DNA of 64,000 bases from Meloidogyne chitwoodi (lineage: Eukaryota; Nematoda; Chromadorea; Rhabditida; Meloidogynidae), in contig JACZZP010000014.1 in assembly GCA_015183035.1 (NCBI GenBank), positions 1,178,001 to 1,242,000 on the forward strand, written 5' to 3'. The position numbers and the translations under genes are program-made. Positions 13,174 through 23,644 of this stretch are shown in pieces. A model generated the notes under the pieces. That model had not been told where the DNA came from. It made no database searches and saw only the letters and a program-made list of their open reading frames with translations. Within the stretch, counting starts at the first letter, position 1. Every line of letters begins with the position of its first letter.

Positions 13174-14518
13174 AATTGTTTGGTTGTTAAATTGATTTAT
13201 GGCTTTTTATTTAATTATAATAAATTAAAAATAAAATAATATTTTTATAACCCTCTGTTGTTAAATATTTAATTATTTCAGCTGTAAAATTAAATATTCT
13301 TTGTCTTTTTTTAGTTTTCGCTTATCAATTAAAAAAATAATTTTTAGAAAAGTTTTTTAATGATCGGACTTTTTTTTTTAAATTAAAGACTGTCTATAAA
13401 AGAAAAGAAAAATGATATTAATATTAATAAATATTTGGAATGAAAAGAATTTAATAAAACAAAGAAGTATTTTATTTTTTATTATTTTTTGATTCTAAAT
13501 ATATTATTATATATATTTTTATTTATTTAAATAGATTGAAAAGATTAGATTTTATTTTTAAAAATTAAAATTAATTAGGTTAAATTCTCCTAAAAGGTAT
13601 AAATACTTCATCTCTTTAAGAAATAATAATAATAATTATTATTAAATTAATTAAAAACAATAAACATATATTAAGTAAATAAATAAAGAATAATTAAATT
13701 ATAGTAAACAAATTTAAAAATAATAAAATATAATTATTAATTTTGTAATAAATTTTAAAAAATCTATAAAAAATTATCAAAATAAAAATAAAAATGAATT
13801 TTAATAGGTAAAAGAAATTTAATGGAATGAAAATTAAAATATTTGTAATTACATCTGCTAAAATAGAAATTAGAGAGAATTGAAAAAAAATATTTAAATT
13901 AAAAAAAAATAAAGATAAATATGATTGATGATTTTTGAAACAGAAAAGGCTTTAAAATAATGCAAAAATATTTAATTAAATAAATATATTTTTTAATTAA
14001 ATTTTATAATATTTATTAAAAATTATTAGATTTTACTTTTATTTAAGAAATTTATTTTCTTAAGGAAATTAAAAATAAAGATTTCTGAATAAAAATATTA
14101 TAAAAATAAATTTAATAAATAATTAATTTTAGTTTCATTGAAAAAAAATTTCTAAAAATAGTTAAGAAAATAAATAAATTATTTTAAGAAAATATAAATA
14201 AATATGACAATAATTAAATATTTATTAGGCAAGATATTAATTACTGCGCAGTAATAAAAATATAGAATTTTAAAATATAGTGTTTATTAATAAATTAAAA
14301 AGTTTATATTTCTTGTGAAAAAGTTGTTAATGATTGATTATTTATTAAAAATTAATATTTAATTAAAAGAGACAAAGTTTATCATAATATTATAAAAAGC
14401 CATTAATCAATAACCAAAAATATTAATTTTAAAAAAATAAAATTATTCATTTAATATTTGCTAAATTAACGACGTCAAAATTTTTTATTTTTTTATATAA
14501 ATTTAATAAAATTTAAAA
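13174..14518. other. AT-rich intergenic stretch
   Basis: No gene is seen. The only distinct signal is a perfect 16-bp palindrome, ATTACTGCGCAGTAAT, at 14240-14255. Confidence 0.5.
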
Positions 14519-15195
14519 TTAATTTATTAAAATTTTTCTACCAAGAGTGAAGTTGCCCTCTTCTCTAACTGGTAATTCTGACAATTTTGCTCGCAAAATT
14601 TCTGAAATTGATCGGCCCATAACAGAATTTTGTTGACGCTAAAATAAAATTATTATTAATTTTAAAATTAAAATTTATTATTAATTTTGGTATTTTTAAA
14701 ACAAAAAATATTAATTTTTAAACTAAAGATGAAACAAGGGTATTATTAAAATAAAATTAAAATATAATTTTTAAGATTAAATTAGAATTATAATTATAAT
14801 TTAATTAATAATATTTAATCAAAAATAAATAAATATAATTTATTTTATTTATCATTCACCTTTATAAAAGTCACCTTTTTAGCTTCTTTTGCACCAATAA
14901 TTTGTGACATTGAAAGAGTTAAATCTGTTGCTGTATTTGATGTTGATAATGGTGGAGGTGTGTTATTTGATGATATTTTTTCAATTTTCTTTTTAATCAT
15001 TTTTATATCAGTATCAGTATCTTCTGTTTCTAATTCTGTTGTACTAACATAAAAATCACCTTTAGATTCTGGTTCAGAATCAATTTCTTTTTCTTTTATA
15101 TTTTCTTCTTTTTTAATTTCTTCATCTTTCTTTTCTATATTTTCAGATTTTTCCTTATCAATTTCATCAGAAGTGGTCGCCATTTTTGGCACCAA
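14519..15195 (-). CDS. Small acidic protein, two exons, unknown
   Basis: I do not recognise a family. Exons 15195-14860 and 14638-14519 join in phase 0 to 151 residues. Translation may instead start at the second Met (15183, MATTSDEI). The first 70 residues are Lys/Glu-rich and probably disordered. The C-terminal part is better defined: KKVTFIK followed across the splice by RQQNSVMGRSISEILRAKL and LPVREEGNFTLGRK. KKVTF fits the RVxF consensus for docking to protein phosphatase 1, which would suit a small disordered regulatory subunit; this is inference from a short motif that is common by chance. The conserved look of the second exon argues for a real gene. Confidence 0.6.
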
Positions 15196-17078
15196 AAGAA
15201 AAGTTAATGAATTTAAATTTTCCTTTATTATTTTTTAATTTTTAAAAATTAATTTAAAATTAAATAAAATTAATTTATAAACAAATTGGGGGAAAATTTA
15301 TTCAGAGAAAAATGTGTAAATAAATTTTATTATTGGAATTTATTAGAAATAAATAAAGAATTTAAACGTTACGCTCTACCGCCTTTTCATTTTTAAGTTC
15401 AAAAATGAATGATATAAATATTTAAAAAAATATTTTTATCTAAAAAAGAGGTCTTTATGTTAAAAATCCTCTGAAAATAAAACTAGAATTAAATTTGAAC
15501 AAAAAATATATAAAATGGCATTAATTCTATTACTAAACATATAACAATAAATATTATTTTATACTCACATCAGAGGATTTGAGGGAAAATTAAAATGAAT
15601 GTAAATAAATAATTAAATGATGATATATATTTTTCTGATTAAAAATTGATTTAAGAAAAGTAATTGTTTCGTTTAATTTTTTATTAATATTGTTTAATAT
15701 ATGTAAATATTTATTATATATTCTTTATGATAAAAATATTTGACTATTTTTAGTAATTTTATCTTTGGCATACGAAAATATTATTTTTACAAAATAAAAA
15801 ATGCAAATTTATAGTATAATTCTAAAATAATTTATTTTATTTTTTACCAACTATTTACAATGATCTTAAAGTAGAATAATAATTATTTTTAATTAATTAA
15901 ACAATTTATAAAAATTAAAAAAATATTATTTTAAAAAGTGATATTTAAATATTTAAAAAAATCCTATTAATTTTTTAAATAAAAATTAGACTTATCAATA
16001 ATTTCAATAATTTTATTTTAATAATATTTAATAAATTTTACCCGGAAATAATATAGTAATTCCACTTCAATTTTCTACAACATTATTCAAAAAAAAATAT
16101 TTTTTTTCAAAAGATTTAAAAAAATAAATAAATTTTAAATAGGGTTTATTTAATATTTATTTTCATAAATACAATAATAATAAACTAAACACGTTCGTTC
16201 AAAGATAAAAGACGAAAAAAGGGGAAAAATCCATAAAAACGCCAACAAACAAAAAAAATAAAAAAATTTTTTGAAAGAAAATTTTAAATATTTATATTTA
16301 TTTATAAATATATCAATGGCTTTTTTTGTAAAATAAATAAATGATGAAGCGATCTTTCCGACAAAAATTTTACTTCATTGTTTAAAAAAGACACGAAAAT
16401 TAAACAAAATAATATATACTGTTTAAAATATAAATATAAATAAATAAAAAGATTAATTTAGTAAAATAATTATTTAATTCTTCAAAAATCAAAAAAATAA
16501 AAAATTAATTTTATTTTTCTTTTTATTTGTTGTCCAACTTGTAGAAACTTAAAGGGCAAAAAAATTTAAAATAAAAAAGAAATTGTTAAAAAAAAAGAAT
16601 ATATGTAGCTCAAATTTCTGTGTGTATATTTCGTCTGCTGAAGGTCTTTATTAATTTTGTTAATTTTTAAAAGACTATAAAATCAATGTAAAACCCTTTT
16701 TTCACTGCTTGTGATGGTCCAATGTTTATTTGTCTTTCATATTTGTCCACGAACCCAAGAAATAAAATGAAGGAACTGCTGTTTGAAACAACATTTTAAT
16801 TCGGCCTATTTCGCGCACATTCACGCTGACACTTAAAAATTTATTAAAAGGGTTAAGGAAAGTTTTTACTTTAAGTAAATGATGAAAATTATTTTTTTAA
16901 TTGACATTTCTCTTAAACAAATTTTTAATAAAAATAAATTTTTAGTATTTTATATACTATTATTATTAGAGACTTTTAGAAAATAAAAACTAAAATTTTA
17001 ATAAATTTAAAAATTATAAATTAAAAGTTCAAAAGTTCTTTTCATATTTATGACAAAAAAAAAAAGAAAATTTTTAGT
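15196..17078. other. AT-rich intergenic stretch
   Basis: It holds the 3' flank of the WBP11 gene and the 5' flank of the small acidic gene. An 11-bp inverted pair, AAATCCTCTGA and its complement, lies at about 15465 and 15570. A less AT-rich patch at 16590-16840 may be 3' UTR. I see no further gene. Confidence 0.45.
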
Positions 17079-19681
17079 CTAAAGTAATCCTTCCAATTCC
17101 TTCAAAAAGTCATCACAAGCTTCATCTACAGATTTTAATGGATTTGTTGTAGAATGAATTGTCGATGTTTGTTTTTGGCTTGTTTTTATTTGTGAAGATC
17201 TCGGAATAAGTTTTGTAGGACCTGCAACTGAAGATGTTGGAATTCTTGGGCCAATCACTGCAGGAACAACAGGACGTTGAATTTTGACTGCAGTCGGTAC
17301 AAAGCGAGTCGTTTCTTTTTTCACATTTCTCATTTGGGGACCAGCAGAGATTATAGTATCTATATTGGATGAAATCTGAGCATCTATTCTTGACTTTGAA
17401 ACCTATAAACATTTAAAATTAATAAAAAATTTATTTATAAAAAAATTACTTGTGGTTCTGCAGAAATAACAGCCGAAGAATTATGATCTGTATAACCACT
17501 AACAAGGCCAGTTTTTGATTGATGTGCAGAAGAGTGACGGGGATTCCTTATTCCACCTTCTCCCCCACGCATTCCATGTGGTGGAATTATTATTGGATAA
17601 CCTATAAATTATTAAAAAAAAATTTCTTCATCTTAAAATATCTTTAATTATATTTCAAGATCATCATCATTAAAAAGAAAAATATAAGTAAGCTTATTAA
17701 CCTAAGCTTTACTACTTAAAACTAATTTTAATACAAGTTAAATAATTATTTATATTTCGGATTATTTTTTGTTTCAATTAGACAAAAATAAATTTAAAAA
17801 AATTCAATTAAACCTTGTGGATAGTTAGAATTAGGAGGAGGAATTATTCCAGGCATAATTGGTCCACTTCCAATGGCAGGAGCAGCTAATGAAGGAACCG
17901 AACGTGCATATACGGGTTGTTGATGATCTTCAGTGGAAAGCATACTCTCGGGAACTGAAATATAAGAAAAATTATTTAGAATTATTACAATAAATTGAAA
18001 AAAATAAACCTCAAATAATATTACAACTTGTAAAAAGACTAACAATAAGTATAAAAATTCTTATTTTTAAAATATTCTAACTTGGGATCCAAAAGTAATC
18101 TATAAACAAAATTTCAATTGAATTTAAGTTATTCATTTTAATTCTCGAATCCCCTGAGTTATTGTAAATTTTAAATAAAATATTAATAATAATTAGATTT
18201 AGAACATACTCTCAACAGGAGCATAGTCTTCATCCTCGTAATATTGATCGCCATTAAAATAGTCATCAGCACCTTCCTCAAGTTCATCTCTACGATGTGC
18301 ATGAGATCCAAACCTAACTCTTCTTCGCCTTCCATCTTCTTTATATTCTTCTTCGTCTTCTTCATCATCGTCTTTGCTCTCATACAAAATGGGCGGCAAC
18401 CCGGGTGGAGGCCCTTTTAAAAATTATTGTTTTATAAAATGTCAAAAATTAGGTAAATCGAAAAATAGATTTGGGGACACCTTTTTAATAAATATAGATC
18501 AATCCATTTAATCATAGAAAATAGAGAAAAATAGAAAGAAAAACCTGGTGGATATTTATGTTTCTTTCTAACAGCAAGTGATGTTTTTTTCAAAATACCA
18601 ACTTTCATCGCTGCTTGTAAATGGTGAGGCATTTGAGGTACAAGTCCAGATGCAGTTATTGAATTAATAGGGAAAGGTGTATTAGCTGCATCAGGAGCAC
18701 TGGCACCAGATGGAAGTGGTATTTCCTCAAAATTTTCCCCTTGAGCAAAAAGCATTGCACCTAAAACCAAATTAATTATATTTTAATATTTATTCAATTC
18801 ATACGAAAATTCTCTTCTTTTCTAGCACGTTCAAATTCGTATTCGTACATCATACGTTCCAAATTCTTTATTTTTTTCTCCTCTTTTTCTTGGCGGAATA
18901 AGTTAATAATTTGAAGATAAGAACCGCGCAATTTGTTTCTTTTTTCTTGAATAACATTAAGCGAAAGTACACGCTGAGAATCAAATTCTTAAATAAGAAA
19001 TTTAGCTACTTTTGCATTATCTGTTTCCATATTTTTATACCAACTAGTTAGTATACAATTTATTTAATTACTAAATAGTACCTACATAAAAATAGTATAT
19101 TCCATGTACTCAACACTTGGTATGGGGCAAAATACCTAATGACCAAAATACCTACCACACATTAAAGTAAATTTCAATGAATAGATCAAAATTTGTGCGA
19201 AGACCAACTAGCCATGGGCCCAAAAATTGAACAGTAATAAAATACCCTTTATTATGAGTATTTTATTACCTCTTTTTTAAGCCCATGGCTGGTTAGTCTT
19301 CGCACAAACTTGGATCTATTCGTTGAAATTTACTCTAATGTGTTGCAGATATATTGGTCCTCGAGTGATGGCTATTTCTATGCAGGTACTATTTAGTAAT
19401 TAAATAAATTGGATACTAATTAGTTAGTATAAAAAACTGGAAACAGATAATACAAAAGCCGAAATTTATAACAAAAAATATTTAAAATTATAACCTTGCT
19501 CATCTAAACGACTCATTTGTTCAATTAGTTCATCGGGATCGCGACTTTTAACAATTGCTTGTCTTACTGCATTCCTCTGTTTTTTGTTCCTCTTAAGTTC
19601 TTTAGCACGTTGTTGTTTACGCTCTCTATCAGCTGGATTCATGACCCTACCACCTTTTGTGATTCCAGAACGCTTTCCCAT
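17079..19681 (-). CDS. wbp-11: WBP11 splicing factor (WW-domain-binding protein 11)
   Basis: Nuclear spliceosome-associated protein that binds WW domains and protein phosphatase 1. Exons: 19681-19495, 18987-18805, 18760-18545, 18413-18210, 17954-17814, 17601-17450, 17402-17079; all junctions keep frame, giving 468 residues. The N-terminus, MGKRSGITKGGRVMNPADRE, followed by a Lys/Arg-rich helix and RDPDELIEQMSRLDEQEF, is the Wbp11 domain. Next come EEIPLPSG, GILKKTS and PPG (proline-rich WW ligand), then an acidic stretch with RRVRFG, equivalent to the PP1-docking site. The C-terminus has TRFVPTAVKI and ends DDFLKELEGLL, matching the family terminus. Length is shorter than the vertebrate protein (about 640) because proline repeats are reduced. 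Intron 1 carries a foldback transposon whose left end lies 9 bp from the acceptor. Confidence 0.93.
19005..19460. mobile_element. Foldback MITE in wbp-11 intron 1, 8-bp TSD
   Basis: A 456-bp imperfect palindrome centred near 19240. The left arm begins GCTACTTTTGCATTATCTG and the right arm ends in the reverse complement with a few changes (CAGATAATACAAAAGCC). Identical 8-bp flanks GAAATTTA occur at 18997-19004 and 19461-19468. Inner arms also pair (ACTAGCCATGGGC against GCCCATGGCTGGT). No coding capacity. The 8-bp duplication fits hAT-like or Merlin-like elements. Arm divergence is greater than in the EGR-intron element, so it is older. Confidence 0.82.
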
Positions 19682-19849
19682 TTTTAAAAAGAATTTGAAA
19701 GCAATAAATAAATATTCCGTTGTAGGCTAAAAAAAGTAGTAAAAATAAAAATTATTTATTGAAAGGATTCAAAGTAATTAATATATATTTATAATCTAAC
19801 ACAGATCCAAAACAAATCCTGAATCAATGTAAAAATATTCCGTATCCAC

Positions 19850-19908
19850 CGATTTCGTCAGAGGTCGAAACGTCAGAGGGCGATTTCGTCAGAAGGCTAT
19901 TTCGTCAG
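19850..19908. repeat. Short tandem repeat with TTTCGTCAGA core
   Basis: Four imperfect 14-17-nt units, each containing (A/T)CGTCAG after GATTT, GAAA or TATTT (CGATTTCGTCAGAGG, CGAAACGTCAGAGGG, CGATTTCGTCAGAAGG, CTATTTCGTCAG). It lies upstream of wbp-11 in a less AT-rich patch. Function unknown. Confidence 0.6.
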
Positions 19909-20053
19909 TAAACTATTTTTAATTTTTCCACTGTTTTCTGATTTTTCGACAGTACTAAGAATTTTTTAAAGAATTCTCGAATATTTTTTTAGCAAAAAAA
20001 AAGATAAAAGGAAAGGAAGAAACATTTACCTATTTTTTACATTCCTTATCTTA

Positions 20054-20252
20054 GGGTCGGATCACCCCTATAGGCCGAAACCCTATTGATCGAATTTGCC
20101 AATTGGTCAAATCCCTTAAATGGTAAAATAATAAAATACTCCCAATAGGTCCAAGTTTGAATGGTCCAAATTGTTTTAAGAGATTGACCGAATTGGCGAT
20201 TGGACAAATTGGTTAACTATCTATAGGGTTTCGATCTATAGGGGTGGACCCC
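20054..20252. mobile_element. Harbinger-like foldback MITE with TTA flanks
   Basis: A 199-bp imperfect palindrome. The left end is GGGTCGGATCACCCCTATAG and the right end is its counterpart CTATAGGGGTGGACCCC. It is flanked by TTA on both sides (20051-20053, 20253-20255), the 3-bp TWA duplication typical of PIF/Harbinger. The interior (CCAATTGGTCAAATC and CGATTGGACAAATTGG) recurs in the element at about 63.3 kb. Confidence 0.65.
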
Positions 20253-20442
20253 TTAGGGTATAGCCCGATTGGTCGCGAGGCTGACTGGCCGCGACTGAAA
20301 ATTTTTTTAATTTTTCTCCTTCCATAATAGAAACTACTAAATTTAAATATTCTTAAATTTTTTTATCTTTGTAATTCATTCTATATTTTTACAACATGTA
20401 TATAAATCCTTGTTTAGTTTTAAAAGTGACTACTAGTGTACG

Positions 20443-20574
20443 GACAGGACCGGATCCTGATCAAGAGTTTACAGGATCCTGTGCTAAAATCCTGTTATTT
20501 TTATGATTTACAGGATTACAAGAGTAGTCCTGTCCTGTTAAAGAAAAATTTTCAAGTTCTGTAACAGGATCCTA
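20443..20574. repeat. Cluster of CAGGATCCTG palindromic motifs
   Basis: About 130 bp in which CAGGATCCTG and partial copies (CGGATCCTG, AATCCTGTTA, TACAGGATTAC, GTCCTGTCCTGTTA, AACAGGATCCTA) occur six or more times in both orientations. It resembles a decayed minisatellite or an inverted-repeat transposon end. No gene is seen here. Confidence 0.55.
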
Positions 20575-20599
20575 CAAGTACGATTTTACCGGCCTCTGG

Positions 20600-21430
20600 T
20601 TCAGATGGACGCAGCTTAACTACAAGATGAAACAAAGAAAAAAACATTTTCAGATGTGTCGACACAGCATTCTGTTTAAACAACTCAGATCTCTATATCT
20701 GATAAACAGATTTAAGAACGTTGACCCCACCGAATTAAAGCAGATCAGATTCATCGTTGTCAAATAAGAATTTATCGATTCAACATTGAGATTTAGATAT
20801 AGGTCCTAATATTTAATATCTTGTTATTTAGGTTCTCTTTGGTTAGAATATTATTTTAAATTTTCTATTATTTTTTTTAATAAACATTTATATAAATTGG
20901 CATTGATTTTGTACAATTGTTAGGCTGCTTATTCACTTTAATGGAGATTACTCACAACTTGGCATTTGTCTCTTTCAACTGTATCAATCGAGAAATATTC
21001 TTTTTGGTAGAAACACAATCATTTTTAATAAAAGTCATTTCTCTTGTTCATTTTATTTTTGTACTTGTACAAAATACCTTTAAGCTCAATCATATATTTC
21101 ATTCTAAGCATTTCTTCTTAAAAACACCCGCTGCTTTTCATTATTTTGTATTTTTTAAGCAACAATTTTGTCAGAAGTTTTTTTGCCTTCTTTTCCTTTA
21201 AAAAAAGGTTTATTCATTCCCGTGCCCTCTTTATTCTTTTTTTCTATTTTTGTATTCATTTCTTTTCCTTATTTTACATTTTAGCAAGCATTCTTTTAAG
21301 TTTTTCTTATTCTCTTGTATTTGTATCAAAATCGGTAGCAATAATTCCTCATTTCTAATATTTTTATTTTTTAAATCGTAATTTTAAAAAACTAAATTCA
21401 CTTTTTTATTAAAAAACAATTCTTTTTAAT
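20600..21430. other. Intergenic stretch upstream of the miRNA pair
   Basis: No convincing protein gene. Two overlapping open frames (20917-21201, 21146-21358) are Phe-rich and have no splice or start context. A GC-richer patch at 20600-20760 (around GATGGACGCAGCTTAACTAC) is unexplained. It may belong to the primary transcript of the microRNA hairpins. Confidence 0.4.
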
Positions 21431-21539
21431 ATCAAAATTTTGCCGTGAGGTTTGCTGTGTCAGTATGCCGTTATACTTTATTTAAAGGTAAATCTGTTGT
21501 CCACACTGGCCTTTCAAACCTCTCGGCAGATTTTTTGAT
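21431..21539 (+). ncRNA. mir-240: Candidate miR-240 (miR-193 family) precursor
   Basis: The sequence folds into a hairpin: ATCAAAATTTTGCCG at the base pairs with CGGCAGATTTTTTGAT, TGAGGTTTG pairs with CAAACCTCT, and TGTCAGTATG pairs with wobbles against CACACTGGCC around a loop near 21470-21490. The 3' arm at about 21504-21526 begins CACUGGCCUUUCAAACC. Its nucleotides 2-8, ACUGGCC, equal the seed of Caenorhabditis miR-240 and vertebrate miR-193. miR-193/240 also derives from the 3' arm, and the second hairpin 150 nt downstream carries the partner seed. Seed, arm and clustering agree; expression is not known. Confidence 0.8.
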
Positions 21540-21587
21540 TAAACTAAAATAATTTTAATTGTTGTGAGTAATCTAATTAAAAAAAAA

Positions 21588-21700
21588 TATCACAGTTCGA
21601 GTTGAGATTTCTAATGAGCATTGTACGCCGCTTGGTATAAAAATGTTTTAATTATGTAAAATGCCCCTCTGAAATCTCATCTTGATTTTATTTTAATTAA
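21588..21700 (+). ncRNA. mir-786: Candidate miR-786 (miR-365 family) precursor
   Basis: A second hairpin: AGTTCGAGTTGAGATTTC pairs with GAAATCTCATCTTGATTT (one mismatch, one wobble), and further in GCATT pairs with AATGC, with bulges between and a loop of about 30 nt. The 3' arm from about 21659 reads AAAUGCCCCUCUGAAAUCUC. Nucleotides 2-8, AAUGCCC, are the seed of Caenorhabditis miR-786 and vertebrate miR-365. In C. elegans mir-240 and mir-786 are clustered, and in vertebrates miR-193 and miR-365 are clustered, so the order and spacing here support the call. The first base is A rather than U, so the exact 5' end is uncertain. Confidence 0.8.
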
Positions 21701-22016
21701 ATAAAAGATTGGAATTTTTATTAATTTATGGCCTTTGAACTTGCCCAAGGAATAAATTAAAATTAAAATCCGTTTAAAGTTTTAGAATTAAATATTTTCT
21801 TTTTTTAAATTATAATTTGGACATAAATTTGGAATTTCTTTAAAAATAAAAGTTCGCGAAATATTCGCATAGATGACTTTAATAAATTATTTATTTAAAA
21901 TGTATAAAAAATCCAAATTGAGCAAATATCTAGTACAAATATTGCAGGTCAGTAATTGTAAATATACGTAAATTTATTTAAAAAAGCAACTTTAAAATTT
22001 TCTAAAAAAATATTAA

Positions 22017-23151
22017 ATGACCTCAATATTTTATTTATTTTTAATATTTATTTTTATAAATAATAATATATTAAGTATTCCTCTAAATTCTAATTTCCCT
22101 AAAACTTTGATATCTTTCCAAAAAATTTCAAATTCAATTGAAAATAATAATAATAATCAAAACTGTAATGATTTTAATAAAAAAATGGTAATAATAATAT
22201 TTTTAATAATTAAAAGTTAAATTATTAAATTAAAATAAAATAATTAAACAAAAAAAGTATTCATTCATTTATTAAGCCAAATAATTTAATTAACAACAAT
22301 ATAAACCAAAAAATACAAAGAATAACAACAAAAATACCTTTTTTATTTTCACCTAATTTAAAATCAAAATTTCTTGTTAATTCTCCAATTTCTTCAAAAT
22401 CTTCATTAATTTCAAAGTTTCAAAATTCTAATTTATTATCAAAAGGACAACGACAACAATCATTAATTCAAAATTCTAAAATTCAGAAAAAGCCATGGTG
22501 GCCAATAAATCGTTCAATTATTAACCCAAAAGAATTACCACATTTTATTGAATCTGAAAAAAGAAAAGAAGTTTCATTTTTAAATGAACAACAATTTTAT
22601 GGTAATTAAGGAGATTTATTTATTTATTTAAATAATAATAATAATTTTTAATTATGGGATATCCAACAATTAAATAATTAATTAATCTTTTATTCTTTCA
22701 ATTCTCTTTTTTAAAAAAAAAAATAATTTCCTTAGAATTATTTTAATTTTAAAATTAAATTTAACTATTTTAAAGAAAAAACATTAAAAGCTCTTTGTCG
22801 TTGGTTATCAAAAATTTTACAAATTATTTCTTTTGAAGATTGTATTATTAGTGGAAGAAAGGCTGTTAAGTTTGTTTTAAAAATTAAATAAAAATAATAT
22901 TTAATTTTTAATTACCTCTCTAATAATTATAAAATAATAATTTAACTTTTAATTTAGAAAAAATAAATTTTTTATTTTTCAGATTAATTCATCGTAAAAT
23001 TATTTCAAAATCATCAAGTGAAGAATTAAATAATAATTATAAATATAAATTAAAACAAATAAAATCTAAATCTGTTAAAGAATTAATAGATCCTTGGTAT
23101 TTTAGTGGAAATCAGCAAAGAAAAATTAAAGGAAAAAATTGTGGAAATTAA
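22017..23151 (+). CDS. Predicted secreted orphan protein, four exons
   Basis: I do not recognise a family. Exons 22017-22187, 22277-22601, 22776-22869 and 22983-23151 join in frame to 252 residues. Residues 1-22 (MTSIFYLFLIFIFINNNILS) form a signal peptide. The middle is Asn/Ser/Lys/Gln-rich. Two better-defined regions follow: KKPWWPINRSIINPKELPHF, and in exons 3-4 LCRWLSKILQIISFEDCIIS with KELIDPWYFSGNQQRKIKG. There are four Cys in the mature protein (CND, CRW, DCI, NCG), too few and too scattered to assign a fold. Dibasic KR or RK sites exist, so a processed peptide precursor is possible but unproven. Its 5' end lies about 0.3 kb downstream of the microRNA hairpins on the same strand. Confidence 0.6.
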
Positions 23152-23550
23152 TTTAAAAATTAATATTATTTTTAAATAATTTTGAATAAAATCTTCTCAA
23201 ATGTTTTAAATAATTTATTTAAATTTTAAACTTTTTTGGATTTTTAAGGGTAAAGTTTAAACATTTTAAGAGTTCAATTTTTTATTTTTATCTGAAATTT
23301 AAAAAATTAATTATTTTTAAATAATAAATACTTTAATTTATTTTTTTATTTAAAAAATAAAAAATAAAGATTATATGACATAAATAAAATTATAATATTT
23401 AATTTATTTTTAAAAACTTTTAAATAAAAATAGATTATAATATATTTTTAAAAAAACTAACCTTTGACAATTAAAATAAAATTGAATTAATTTTTTTTAA
23501 ATTAATTTTGTAGAAAATAAAATAAACGAATTTTTTTATTTTTTTTAGTG

Positions 23551-23644
23551 GCAGGCGAGCGCTGAGATTAAAATGTTGGGAGGTTTTATATTAAAAATTT
23601 AAATACTTCTACCAACATAAAAAATCCCAGAGCGCACTGACGCA
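23551..23644. ncRNA. Unassigned miRNA-like hairpin
   Basis: A GC-richer island inside very AT-rich DNA folds as a hairpin: GCGCTGAGATTAAAATGTTGG pairs with bulges against the complement of CCAACATAAAAAAUCCCAGAGCG, with a loop of about 30 nt. Both strands fold similarly, and I recognise no known microRNA seed. It could also be a small foldback element, although no target duplication is obvious. It is roughly 400 bp beyond the stop of the secreted orphan gene. Confidence 0.4.

Noticed and set aside
20917..21358. Two overlapping Phe-rich open frames
   Set aside because: No signal-peptide-like start, no continuation by splicing; overlapping frames in T-rich DNA are expected.
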